Positions 32,603 to 44,600 of a stretch of DNA of 64,000 nt are shown in pieces. The DNA lies in contig NC_061785.1 of the NCBI RefSeq assembly GCF_022458985.1, positions 1,791,816 through 1,855,815 on the forward strand, in the 5' to 3' direction. The notes under the pieces are model-generated. The model ran no database searches and was not told the origin of the DNA. It was given only the letters and a program-made list of their open reading frames with translations. Origin of the DNA: Mugil cephalus. Taxonomy: Eukaryota; Chordata; Actinopteri; Mugiliformes; Mugilidae. A program made the translations under genes and the position numbers. How positions within the stretch are numbered: the first letter of the stretch is position 1; every line of letters starts with the position of its first letter.

Positions 32603-35600
32603 ATGGGAAACCTGTTTGGAAAGAAGAAACAAACCCGAGTGACGGAACAAGACAAAGCGATTTTAGTGAGTTTCACACGGCTAGCTGGCTAGCATTATGC
32701 TAACTAAAGTGATAGTGCTGCCCAGAGCAAACTGCGCCCAACCGCTTTGAGAACTCCGCTGATTTAACGACTTCAATCTTAGGAGTTATTCACAGACATC
32801 ATAATGAACATAATTTCAACATTTAATTACTATTCCGGAGCTTCTCTTCAATTCGGCCTGGCTGTATTGGAAAAATAACTTAATTAAACTTGCATTTGCT
32901 GTCACAATCTGAGCCTTAGGTTGTTAGTTTGATATTTCTTTTATCAAACTTGAGCCTGGTTTTTCTGTCTCAACGTGACTGATGTTTAGTATGTTTGACG
33001 GTAAATATTCAGATGTGACAGCTTCAGCATTCAAACCTAAAATAATAATAACGATCAGCTGTTTACTAATGGATAAGCTCGCAGGTGGGTGTGTAAATAT
33101 ATATATATATGTACACAGCGGTGAGCCTGGTTTCTTATTCTTTTGCATGTTTGTCACACTTAAATGTTTCTGATCATAAAACCAATTAAATATGAGACAT
33201 AGATAACACAAATCTACTCGAGTCCCAAAGCTTTAGAGATGTCTCTGTCACCTTTTCCAGATCAGAAATTGAACTCTGGTTTGATAAACCACAGTTAAGT
33301 TGTGCTTTAATAATAAAAACCTTAATTTAAAGACTGAATTTCGTGTTATCTTTGTCTTATATTTAAATTTGCCTGCTGATCTGAAACATTAAGGCGTGGC
33401 AAACATGCAAAAAGATAAGAAATCCGGAAGGAGCACTTTTTCACACCACTGCATATTATATGTATTTTCCAGGTTGATGATTGATTGTGGACTCTGTTCC
33501 CTCATTGCAGCAACTGAAACAGCAAAGAGATAAACTGAGGCAGTATCAGAAGAGGATCAACCTGCAGCTGGAGAAGGAGAGACTTTTAGCCAAGCAGCTG
33601 CTGAAGGATGGAAAGAAAGAGTGCGTATGAAACAAGAGATCAGAAATATTGTGTGTTTATTGCACCGAAAATATAAATTATCGCTCATCTTCACGTGAGA
33701 CTAAAACTCTAGAGAAATTATCTTTATCTTCTTTTGTGACGGAAGCAGATAAAGAATCAGATAAATTAGTTGAAAATCCAAATGTTCAGGTTATTTGAAC
33801 CGATTTTCGTCACATTTTAATTCAGTTTGCGTAGCGCAGTAAAGATCAGATCACGCTTTGCTGTGACCACACTTTAAAACCTCTGAATGAAGAAGGAGTC
33901 AGTCTAGTGGTGAAACCTTCTGCACATCCTGAAACAACTGAAACAGCAGTAGATTTTAAATAACTGGTATTAGTTTAAGGCTTTTCCTGTGTTTTTACTC
34001 ATTCGTTTTTCATTTAATTTCTTATTTTTCCTCCAAACAGCAAAGCTCTCCTCCTCCTGAAGAAGAAGCGCTACCAGGATCAACTCCTGGACAAGACCGA
34101 GAACCAGATAAGCAACCTGGAGCGCATGGTGAGCGACGGCAGCGCTGCCCGGACCCACGGCCCGGACCCACGGCCCGGACCCTCGGCCCGGACCCTCGGC
34201 CCGGACCCACGGCCCGGACCCAGGGCCCGGACCCAGGGCCCGGAACCTCGGCCCGGACCCAGGGCCCGGACCCTCGGCCCGTAGCTGAGAACGGTCTTAA
34301 CGCCTCCTCTCTTTGCTTCTCGTTTCCAGGTTCAGGACCTGGAGTTCGCTCAGATCGAGAGGAAAGTCATCGATGGGCTGAAGGTTGGAAATGAATGTCT
34401 GAAGAAAATGCACGAGGTCAGTGATGTGGAGGCAACGTTCCAGATGTGTTGAGCCTTTATTCCAGATGTGGAGCCGTGTCTGACTTGTTCTCTCCTCAGG
34501 TGATGTCGATTGAAGAAGTCGAACGGATCATGGATGAAACTCAAGACTCCATCGAGTACCAAAGGGTGAGTCCCTCATTCTGAACTCATGTCTGAAAAAT
34601 AAAGAGCTCCTTCTTATTCAGTCAAAACGTTTGTACACATCAAATAATAATGAAACTGTGCAGGGAGGCAAAAAAACCCGGTGGGCTAATTTGAAGGCTC
34701 CACCTCATAATAATATTATAATATATTGACTAAACTAAAACAAGATTAAAATACTACAACAGTCAAACGGTAAAAACAATAAGAACAAACATCTCAAACT
34801 GAGTTAAAAACCAAAGAGACAAAATAAACGTGTTGTAAGAGAGGATTTAAAAAGAAGGGGTCGTTCTGGGGCAGATGTCTCCTCTCAGCTTCGTTCAGTG
34901 TCTGAACTTATACGTTTTCCTTCTTGTCGTCCTGCAGCAAATAGACGAGATGTTGGCCGGCTCCTTGTCCCAGGAGGACGAAGACGCTGTCCTGGCTGAG
35001 CTGGAGGCCATCACTCAGGTGAGTCTGATCACGTCTCATTACTGGACCTCGCGTCACCGACGGGACGTGAGACCAGGACCCGGTCTGATCTGTTTCCGCT
35101 CTGACCCGTGTCTCAGGGAGACGTGGAGCTTCCTGAGGTTCCTGAGGACGAGCTGCCAGACGTCCCGTTGGCCGTCGACGAGAAGCCAGGTGTGTTGTCT
35201 CAAGTTTTTCTCACAAGTCAGACTTTTAAAGCTGCTGCTGTCGTGTTATGAACCGGAAACAAACCTGCGACAGCGAGAAGACGAAGGACGGACCCACGGA
35301 CAATCTTGATGTTTGTCTGTCTTTGTTTCTCTGACCTGTTCTGGTCGGTTTACATTCTTGTCTTCAGACGTCTCGTCTCACAGGTTCCCAGAAACTGAAA
35401 CTTCTCTCTGCTGCATCTGATCCACTGATAATCTGGATGTTTCCAGAGTTTAGTCTGGTTGTCGGTTTCGTGGTCTGAGCCTGGGAGACGTTGTGTTGTT
35501 GTGTCTTCATCAGACTCCAGAGCAGGTGCTAATGGTGAAGCTAGCAGCTAGCATAGTTCTGCTCATACCGACCGCTAAAGCTAAAAAAAGGTAGATTTCC

Positions 35601-35839
35601 ATGAACCTTCTGCACTGAGCGGTTGTTGGTAAGCGTTAGCAGTGGTTAGCATCACAGCTAAAGGTTGTGGGTTCAGTGCCCCCGGCTGCCTGGGTCTGGT
35701 TAGTCTCAGAATGTCTAATGTGCTCCAGGTTGGTCTCAGGTCTCAGGCCGTGGCCTTAAACTGACCCGTCGTGTTCTTTTTGTTTTCAGAGCGGGATCGT
35801 CCCAGGAAGAAGCCGGAGCGGGAGATGCTCGCCGCGTAG
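32603..35839 (+). CDS. chmp6: Charged multivesicular body protein 6 (ESCRT-III, 8 exons)
   Basis: CHMP6/Vps20 is the ESCRT-III subunit that links ESCRT-II to CHMP4 during endosomal sorting and membrane scission. Exons: 32603-32665, 33511-33620, 34041-34128, 34330-34416, 34500-34565, 34938-35018, 35117-35189, 35790-35839. Total 618 nt, 205 residues plus TAG (human is 201); all phases fit. MGNLFGKKKQ starts with the myristoylation signal (Gly2). A basic first helix follows (QLKQQRDKLRQYQKRINLQL), then KKKRYQDQLLDKTENQISNL, IDGLKVGNECLKKMHEVMSI and IDEMLAGSLSQEDEDAVLAE. The C-terminal VELPEVPEDELPDVP matches the MIM2 motif that binds VPS4. Start choice is fixed by the family's MGN N-terminus. 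No damage was seen. Confidence 0.97.
34143..34283. repeat. GC-rich 13-bp minisatellite in chmp6 intron 3
   Basis: About ten CGGCCCGGACCCA-type units (with CTCGG and AGGG variants) start 15 bases after the exon 3 donor and reach to within about 45 bases of exon 4. Confidence 0.85.
35625..35700 (+). repeat. Possible SINE-like fragment in the last chmp6 intron
   Basis: TTAGCAGTGGTTAGCATCAC and GGTTGTGGGTTCAGTGCC resemble the start of a common fish repeat (TGGTTAGCACTGT...GGTTCGAATCC). Short and decayed. Confidence 0.35.
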
Positions 35840-37510
35840 CCGCACGTCCCGACGTCGCCCGCTCGAGACGCTCGCCGCTGAAGAAACTTCACCACTCCAC
35901 AACAGACAGCACCGACCATCAGCCGGAGATCTCTGCGCTTCAGCGGCCGGCCGCACAGATTCCCGGGCTCCCCTCAGGACGTCCCGGCCGAAGGGCCGTC
36001 CGGATCACGGCGGCCCCTCCACACATCGAACCATGAAGACCTGTGAGATCAGATACTTGTGCCTAACCTTAGCCTGATTAGTGTTCTCGCCCCGTGCCTG
36101 CATGTTCACGGAGCTCATTTTTAACTCGTTGCCTCAAGGGTCACGTCACCCAAATTACAAGACTTGAGTTTTATTGGGTCGTACTGTGGTTTTATTGCTC
36201 AACACACGAGGTGAATCCGGTTTAAATGAAAAGTGAAATAGAAAAGCTGCAGCAGAACAAACGTTAACAAACTCAGCTTTTAGTCTGTGGGTTGAACGGA
36301 CGGTCGATGTCGACCTGGAGCTACAGCAGCAGCTTCTAGTTTCTTCATCTGCGTCCAGCCGGTAGAAACCAGATCATTGTCCCTTCTCTTCAGATTCAGA
36401 TTTAATCGCCTCTGACCGCAGCACATCTCCTCTCTTTTATATTTATCTTTCAGATTTTGGTTTCTCTGAGGTTTTTCCCTTATCTTTGCATAATCAGAAG
36501 ACATCAGATTTTCCCCCTTTTTTTTTAACTGTTTAATTATAATAACATAATAAAAAGACTATTGACAAGAAACCCTGACCCAGCTGCAGTGTTGACAGCT
36601 AATCGTGTTTCCTTGTGTTTTGTCTGAGCCGACTCTTTAAAGTCTCCTTCATCCCGTTCATACAGAACGACGGAGACGAAGAGTCTGCGTCCACACTTTA
36701 ACGTTTTTCTGGCCGAAACGTTCACGTCCGAACCGTCTCTGGGCCTGACTCCTTCTCAAGCTGCTGAACTAATCTTTCTGTTTGGATTAGTTCGGTGTCA
36801 TTGGAGAGAGGTCTGGTCGTATTGTGGGACGGTAACAGCTCAGGACAGACCCCGGGCAGAGGGAAGGGGGAGGGGGGTTGGTGGCGTCCACCTCCTGAGA
36901 TGTTATTAGTGAAGGTTGTGGATATTTCGCTGAGCTCCTGTACGTTTGAATATCCATCATCAGATGAACTAATCTGTAAATCAGATAATCTGCCAGCGCG
37001 GTGAGTCACACCCTCGTCATTTCATCAGCGTCCAACTGGACAGACTGGATCTCAGACTGAAGTTGGTTTGAAGTTGTACCTCGATCTCTGTCCAAAGTTT
37101 CCACCAAGACTTAAAAAGTCTGAAATATGATAATCCCAATTTAAGGCCTTAAAAACTCTTAAATACGAGTATAGTTTGCATTGTAGGTCTTAAACTACTT
37201 TTAGTCAAGTGTTAAATCCTCACATACATTAATTACCTCTTCCTCTGCAGTATGACCCCCCCTCCCCCCGGCTTCTATTACGGCCCCCGCCCCCCCCCGG
37301 GGACGTCCTGAGGTGAATTACAATCAATATTCAATATTTTGAAAGTAATTCTCTGATTTTCCGTACTACTTGTATACGTATAAGTCTTAAATTTAACTCA
37401 TAAAGGTCTTAAAAAGTCTTAAATTGCACTTGTTCAAACGCACTCCCCCACCCCGCACTCCCCCACCCCGCACTCCCCCTCTCTGTACATTCTTTTTACA
37501 ATAAAAGTGT
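35840..37510 (+). other. Probable chmp6 3' UTR
   Basis: Non-coding, with C-rich tracts at 37255-37310 and 37440-37480. AATAAA occurs at 36549-36554 and at 37500-37505; either could end the transcript. Confidence 0.35.
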
Positions 37511-37739
37511 TTTTAGTGTCGCTGAGATTTACCCTTATTATTATTATTCATTGATTGAACACAAGGTGGCGACAGATCTCTGCGGATGCCGTTGTGTTGG
37601 GCAGACTTGGTTCCAGTGGTTGTGCAGTATCACACTCGCTCGCCAACTCATTAGGAACAGCACTGAGTCCATTCTGATGTGACAGTCCTGCAGTAAATCC
37701 TCCTTCATGATCGTTCTACTGTTCAGTTGAGGATGGAAC

Positions 37740-37926
37740 AGGCACCTCCTTGGTCCTGGTCCTGGTCCTGGTCCTGGTCTAGGTGGGTGCTACATGTCTA
37801 ACTAACATCCACATGAATGAATGTCAGGTCCAAAAGTTTCCCAGCAGAAACACTGAATTATCACCAGATGGTTTAAATTTTATTTATACCTCCTGTCAGT
37901 GGTCATAATGTTGTGGCTGACCGGTG
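37740..37926 (+). mobile_element. CACCGATCAGCC-type transposon remnant, right end
   Basis: Ends with GTGGTCATAATGTTGTGGCT then GACCGGTG, the terminal repeat of a common fish Tc1-like family. Before it come ATCCACATGAATGAATGTCA and TTTCCCAGCAGAAACACTG, phrases from the middle of that element; the rest has been deleted. A TGGTCC hexamer repeat lies at 37757-37780. The left terminus was not found. Confidence 0.65.
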
Positions 37927-38009
37927 CACAGCTACCAGTTGTGACCACTTTGTTAATTTATAACCGCATTAAATCCACAAACAGCATCCAAACAGGTGTT
38001 GATCAAAAA

Positions 38010-38170
38010 CACAGCTCCACCTCAGCTCTTCCTCAGCTCTTCCTCAGCTCCACCTCAGATTCCTCCTCAGCTCCTCCTCAGCTCCTCCTCAGCTCCTCCT
38101 CAGCTCCACCTCAGCTCCTCCTCAGCTCCTCCTCAGCTCCTCCTCAGCTCCACCTCAGCTCCTCCTCCAG
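38010..38170. repeat. 11-bp minisatellite (CAGCTCCTCCT)
   Basis: About a dozen units, some with ACC in place of TCC. Because 11 is not a multiple of 3, the open frames across it read a Ser/Leu/Pro 11-residue pattern in all frames; this is not a gene. Confidence 0.9.
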
Positions 38171-41100
38171 CGTCTTCGGGAAAATGAGGCTCTTACAAAG
38201 GTCGGGTTTCTCTAGAAAGACAGAAACTCAGACAATATGAACTCCCACTCTCTCTGGTTTCACCATAACTTTGCTTCATCATCAATAAATATTAATATAA
38301 ATGTAGATGTAGATGTAGATGTCGAGGGGTATTTAACAGCAGCACAATAACAACGAGGAGACGAGAGGACGTTGTTTCTATCTATAACCAGATTTATTTC
38401 AGCTCCGTTGTTGAGGAGCCCAGAAATAGGCTGAATTCTGTCCACCACCACGCCACTTGAATCCACTTCACGTCGCTGTCGCCCCTTTGAATGGACCCAC
38501 TCTGGACCCACTCTGGAGCCGGCTCTCTGCGAGCTGCTGTGTGGGAGTGGGCGGCTCACAGACAGGAACCTGAATGTCAGAGCGCTGATGAATCACAGAC
38601 GTGGATCTGAGGCCGGCGCTGAGTGGGCTGAGCTCCGAGAGGAGAATAGACGTCTGTAGGTGTGTGAGTGTGGGCTGCCCACCCGGCTACGCCTCTGCTT
38701 CCTGCCACGGTAAACGAGGTCACGGTGACGTCCTCCAGGACACATTCAAGTGTCTTCATGCCTCACTATGATATGGATTTATGTGGAGCTGGGCCATGAT
38801 GTCAGCTACCAAAATAACACGTCTCACTGATGAATATTTTAAAAAAATATCTATTTAAAACATGAGCTTGTCGTGATTTAACGTCCAAACTCATTTCATG
38901 TTTTGGGTGCAGGGACACAAAGTCCCAGTATTCAGTCCTGGTTCTTGTGACCTGTCGGGTCGTCGCTGTGGGACGGTTTATAACCAGGGGACACGTGCAG
39001 CTTTTGTAATTCTTCCGGGACAAATCCCAAGTCTCAGGTCCGGATCTTTCAGTTCCCCAAAAGCTGATTAAATACTTTGAGCTCGGCATAGTTTTGGTTT
39101 ATTCATTGTCAAGTGGGAATTAGTGTCACAGCAACTAAAATATGAGTCATTGTGACTCGAGTCTGACTTGTGAACAGTTTTTAAAAGCTTGTTAAAAATG
39201 ATCAGGTTTATGTTTCTTGGGGCTGCTTGTCCTCTGGAGGGTCAGGGTGAGGGGACTGAACCCAGAACCTTCCGGCAGTGAGGCGTTATTCTCATTATTA
39301 GTTTTAAACCCATCACTGCTAAGCCTCATCAACCATCAGGATCTTAATTGGCTGGTGTTTCTCTGAGATGTGTTGGCGTTCAATAGAGGAAACAGAGTGT
39401 GAGGACCCGGCTGGTCACAGGAGGATCGATGGGCTCCTTGATAGTCTCCAAACATGCCTGATTGATTTTCACTAACTGCCTCCAGCTACGGCCTCCTGGC
39501 TTTAATCAGAGGTGACGATCAAAACAAAACAAGTGTGTTCTGGAGGAGAGCGCCGTGCTCCCACTTTATTATCCGCTCCGCCAGATATATCTGAGTTATC
39601 TCGCTGCAGGAAAAGAAAAGAGAAGAGAAGAAGAGCCGGGCCTGGTCTCCTGTTGTCCTCTCTCATCCACGTCGTGATGCACTGAGATGAGTGGGATTCC
39701 CTCGGCCCACCACGCCGGCCTCTGAAGTCCAAGGAAACGTGGCTCCGTCCCACTCGTCCCAGCCAGAGCCCACTCAGCCAGAAACCACACAAACACAGAG
39801 CAGAGACGTGGAGCGTAAGAGTTTAAGCCCCGCTCACAAAAACAAACTGGATCCTCGTCCTCCTCACGCAGCTGATCACACAGCAGCTTTAAAATGGTCT
39901 CAATACATGTAGGTACCAGCTAAGTTTAATTTATTATGTTTTTCACATTTATACCTTGATAAGTATATGTTTTTATATTCCTACTGTGGTACCTGTAGTA
40001 CTTTTATTTTACTACTGGATACAAAAATACATTTCGACTTAAAAACCTAAAATAAAATGTGGGAGGAGTTTTTTTTTTTTTTTTTTTAATAAATGAACAT
40101 CCTGAATATGTTTTTGTTTTTTTTGTCGGAGTGGAGATACCCAGTCAGGTGAACGCTTCTCAATGGTTTCTGCGTGGCTTCTTTAAATGGTAGGCTGCGT
40201 TTACGGACTACCCTGTAAAGCGCGGAGAATCCAGCTTCGCACTTTCACAGGCTCATTTGTGAAGAACAAACCAGCTGAGTCAGAGAGACTGAACCCACGG
40301 ATCAGGACTCGTTTAAAGACTGAACTGTTTGTTCGAAGCTGGATTACCTGTTGGGTAAAGGGATAAAACGGTGTTAACTTTAGGAAAAACTTCTAATATG
40401 GCCTCTGAGGCAGAATATAAATGCATTATTATCGGGAGCTGAGGTTGTTTTTTGAGGGTTGAGTTGTAGCTACTGATGTAAAAGTGACAAATTTCACATT
40501 TAAGATCTTTATTAATGAAATATTTTCCTTATTTGTTTGTAATCTATCTACCTTTACTAACTGTCCATGCTGCATATACCCATATATGTGTTAGTTTTAC
40601 ACCTTTTATTTACTGTTAATTTAAAATAATACAGTAGTAGCAGTTTATTTCTCATTACTGAGTTCATTTAGTTAAAAATCCAAGATGCAGCAGGGTCCAT
40701 GTATCATTGCTGGACTTTTTCAGTTCATCACAGTTTTACACATTTTGTCTGTTTTCAGGCTTAAAATCAACACAGAAAGATTCTTCTAAATATTATATAT
40801 ACAATAAAGTAAATTGACACTGAAAGTTATTGATAAATATATTGTAGTAACACACGTGACATGTGATGAATCCACACCTGACTCACACACTGCTTTATGT
40901 TAAATTACTAATAAAAAGGAATAAGAAGAACCTGGAGCAGGTCATGTGATCTGGATTTAACCGGCTTGTTTCTAATGAGTAACTCAAGTTATTTCTAGGA
41001 CACAGATACAAGCTGTTATTTTCCACATAAAATTCGATATATTGCCAAAAAAAAAGACACATCCGTCCATGATTATCTCAATTTAACAAAAACAACACAA

Positions 41101-41489
41101 TCAAAACTGTGTGTGAATGATTGTTTAGCTGATTAGAAGGTGGTTGTTAGTGAATTCATTGACATCTCAGTGATATCTAGTTATTTTTTATTAATAAATT
41201 ATCGTTTCCACTATAAATAACTATGGATTTTGTAAAGACACGATAATAATGAATTTACTTTTAATAAAAATGTATAAGATATATCCCATGGCCTTCAAAT
41301 GTCCCTCTGTTTGTACAGACCGAGTGTCAACGAGGTGGCGTACACTCTGGTGTAGCTGAGGTCTCCAGTTCTTCCATTTCCCACCGCCAGTGAACGCAGC
41401 ACCGCCCATCTCCGCCTCTGCGCTCCAACCGGGAGGCACCGACGGACTGAGTGGCTGCGTGGGGAGCCGGTGTGGGCGCAGCGGAGGAC
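38171..41489. other. Intergenic stretch upstream of baiap2
   Basis: No open frame here resembles a known protein. A poly-T run lies at 40070-40087; the last 200 bases become GC-rich toward the baiap2 promoter. Regulatory elements are possible but cannot be recognised from sequence alone. Confidence 0.5.
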
Positions 41490-41494
41490 TTTCC

Positions 41495-41502
41495 TATAAA
41501 AG
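41495..41502 (+). promoter_or_regulatory. TATA box of baiap2
   Basis: TATAAAAG in TTTCCTATAAAAGCAGGGAT, a close match to the consensus, with a GC-rich upstream flank. A start site about 30 bases downstream, in the GTGTTCGTCTCTCTCAGTCC region, would give a 5' UTR of about 120-150 bases before the baiap2 ATG. Confidence 0.6.
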
Positions 41503-41649
41503 CAGGGATCCCACGGACAGACGTGTTCGTCTCTCTCAGTCCGCGGCAGACACGATCCACGCTCCACGAGCCACGAGCCACGCTGCCTCCCCTTTTCTCT
41601 CATCACCTCAGCCTCATCCAGAAACAAAAAGAGGAAAATCTTTAAGTCT

Positions 41650-44600
41650 ATGGTTCTGACTGACGCACCGACAAGGATGTCCCGGACCGACGAGGTGCAC
41701 CGCATCACGGAGAATGTCTACAAGGTAAGAAGCGGCTGCGGCGTCCGCGCGGCGAGTGTGTCTCCACGGACACCTGCTGCACGGGTGGACACACACACGC
41801 GTGGAGCAGAGAGCAGGGGACAACTTGGACTCGGATGACCCGACTGCTCTGTCCCTTTAGTCTTTACTCGTCTTTCCGCTCTGGACGCAGAACTGGTCTC
41901 GTTTAACGATGAGGGGGAAACTAAAGCGGGTTCATTCGGTGCGTAAAGGTTGAATTAGTCTGAAAAATGATTAAAAAGGGGCTAAATAAGGAGTCAGGGG
42001 TTTGATATTTTCAAAATCTACAAATCTAAAATCCTCTAATTCTTTCATTGGAGAGTGGAACTTCTCCATACAGGTGATTTGTTCTTTTTATGAGCAGTAA
42101 CGCTGAGTGAACCCATCATTCAAGTTTCAGTCTGAACGTCTGGACCAGTTTGTTCCGGGGTTCAGCTCAGTTCAAAACCTTTTCTGAGCTGAAGTTTTCA
42201 GCACTAGAGGTTAAACCCTTCATTTATGGAGCATCTTAAGAGTCCTGAGCAGAGAGGACTGTGTGAGCTTCTCTGACTCTGAGATGTGAGAATAATCATC
42301 TGAATCAGTGACTGAGCTGAACCGTCCGGCACAAAGAGTCAAAAAGAGACGGACGCTGAGCCGGGGAGGAGTTGGTCTCAGCTCAGGGGCAGATCTCCAG
42401 AGACCAGGGCTTTTCCTTTAAGCTTCCTGGGCTTCAGAGCTGGAGGAGGAGGTGGAGGCGTTTGATGGGGGTCGAGTCAGTGGGAGTTCACGGTTCCTTG
42501 TGTGGCCGAGGACAGAGCAGGGTGCATGGATGAGTGTTTGCCGTTCTTAGCGTCTCGAGTGCCACAATTTTTACATGAGCAAGGAAAATGTTCAAAAAGG
42601 TGAGGTGACAGACGGCGCCGCTCAGGGGTCAAGTTTGAAGATGGCCTCATGCAGAAGAGCAGTGCTGGGCTGTCTTCCTGTCAGCAGCAGGACGCATCAT
42701 TAAGGAGCCAGCGGGAGCCCGTCCTGCCGGCGGGAAACCTGCTGGGGGCCGAGTGCAGGAGCTCGTCGGTGGGTCCTCGAGCCCCGTGCTGGGGTGAGCT
42801 GGTCTGAGCTGGTCCAGAGAGGACGCGGAGCTTTGTGTCGGTTTTTACCGCTTCATTAAAAGACTCAACATATGTTTCTCCACCGAGGAGAGAATTAAAT
42901 CCTGCAGCAACATAAATTACGCCCTGAGCTCCTGTTTGACCTTCATTAACTGTTCATCATAGATCATAAGTTCTGGTTCCTCTTCACCGAGGCAGAACCC
43001 TAATTCTGACCTTTAACCCCTCAAATAAACCTTTAAAAAGCTGCTTGTTATTCCAGGTTGCGTGGTGACCCCTCCCTGGAGGAACAGTGGCTTTTGTTTT
43101 TAATTGTGTTTTCAGTTTAGTTTGTCGGAGTATCGGCTGCCAGAATAACCTCAGCGCTCGGCTGCTGAGACGAGGGAAGCTGAATGTAATTTCTGGATGA
43201 CTCACACGGCTGCATGTGTGTGTGTGTGTGGGCAGTAGTGTCTCACGACTGTGTGTGTGTGTTTCGCCTCGTTGCAGCACACATGCAGCACTGTAGCGCC
43301 GCTCTTCATCTTATCAGAGAATGCAAATTCCAGCGTGAATCTTCCGGCTGGTGTCGTCGTCCTCCTGGACTCACTGTGGAGGTTCAGACGCCGTGTGGAG
43401 ACGCGTTCGGTAGCGTGGGTAAACTGCGTTCCCTCAGGTTGTCGTGGTTGCTGAACAAACAGCATCTGTGTGTGTTTGTTAGGGGAGTGTATTCAGCCGA
43501 GCTTTGTCATCTCTGCAGAACCGCCGGCTCAGTTTGTTGAATGAATGAAGCCGGAGAGATCACAGGGATGGATGGTGGACGCATCCTCCGTCACGTGGCT
43601 TCAGGTGTGGCTGCACTGACATCAACATGTCACAGCGTTCATTAGGTGCACTGATCATAAACTAAATGAACTAAATCCTCCTCGATGACTGATCTAATGC
43701 TGAGTTGATGTAGAACCAGAGTCAGGAAGGTGGTGATTGACCTGGAGGATCATGAATGCGTTTTATTTGTGGGTGCCTTTCAGAGCCCTTAAGGTCACCT
43801 TAAATAAAACATCGTGAGAATAGAAGCAGATTTAAGTACGTAGAAATGAGATGAGAGGGAAAGCGGGTTAGAAGAAGTAGGCAGTTTTAAAAAGATGTGT
43901 TTTGAGTCTGGATTTGAAATCTGTCAGAGTACGGGAGGGTTCGTACGATGGAAGACGGTGAGACGGATATGATGGAGCTTGGTTGTGAAGTTGCAGGATA
44001 AATAATCTACAAATTACGTCAAATCCACCCTTGGTATCAAGCATCAAAGTTGAGGAAAGATGTCAAACGTTTCCATGAATCCTGCTTCTCTAGAGTTGGC
44101 TTGACGCCACGGACACATTAATAGACTTGAGATGAATTAACAGTGGAAACAAATGACACCTGTGTCCCTGGATGCGCTGTAAGATAAATATTTTCTTGTG
44201 GGTTTGTGGCTTAATAACGTTCTTCGAGTGGCGTTTGTTTTCCTACTAAACATCCTTTGGCGATGCAGATTAATTATGTATGAATGCCTTCTTGAATAAA
44301 CGAGGTTGTAATGTAGGAACCCCCGAGTTTCCCGGTAATAATTCAGCTGATGAAAGCAGCCCTCATTTCTCTGGTTATTGACGGAGGCTCTCAGTTCAGT
44401 TCAGGTGTCTCCAACAGCATCAATCTCTTCTAAAGAGGCTGCGTTGGTATTCAAATTGCCCGACTATCTCCGAGGAGCCTCCTCCAGCGAATGGAGTCAT
44501 AATTCCTCCCGTAAATATTGTCATATTATCAAGTCCAACCTCTGCAAGACACGAGGCGGCGGTGGAAGCGCTCATGCAGAGCCAAAACTATTTGTTCTTT

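Noticed and set aside
35640..35700. Possible tRNA gene (GGTTC box)
   Set aside because: No cloverleaf can be drawn; it fits a decayed SINE-like fragment better.
37899..38240. Ser/Pro/Leu-rich low-complexity open frames
   Set aside because: Translation of the 11-bp minisatellite; all frames show the same periodic pattern.
44390..44560. Possible gene fragment in baiap2 intron 1
   Set aside because: Frames are short and lack any family signature or splice context; it may be conserved regulatory DNA, but this cannot be shown from one sequence.
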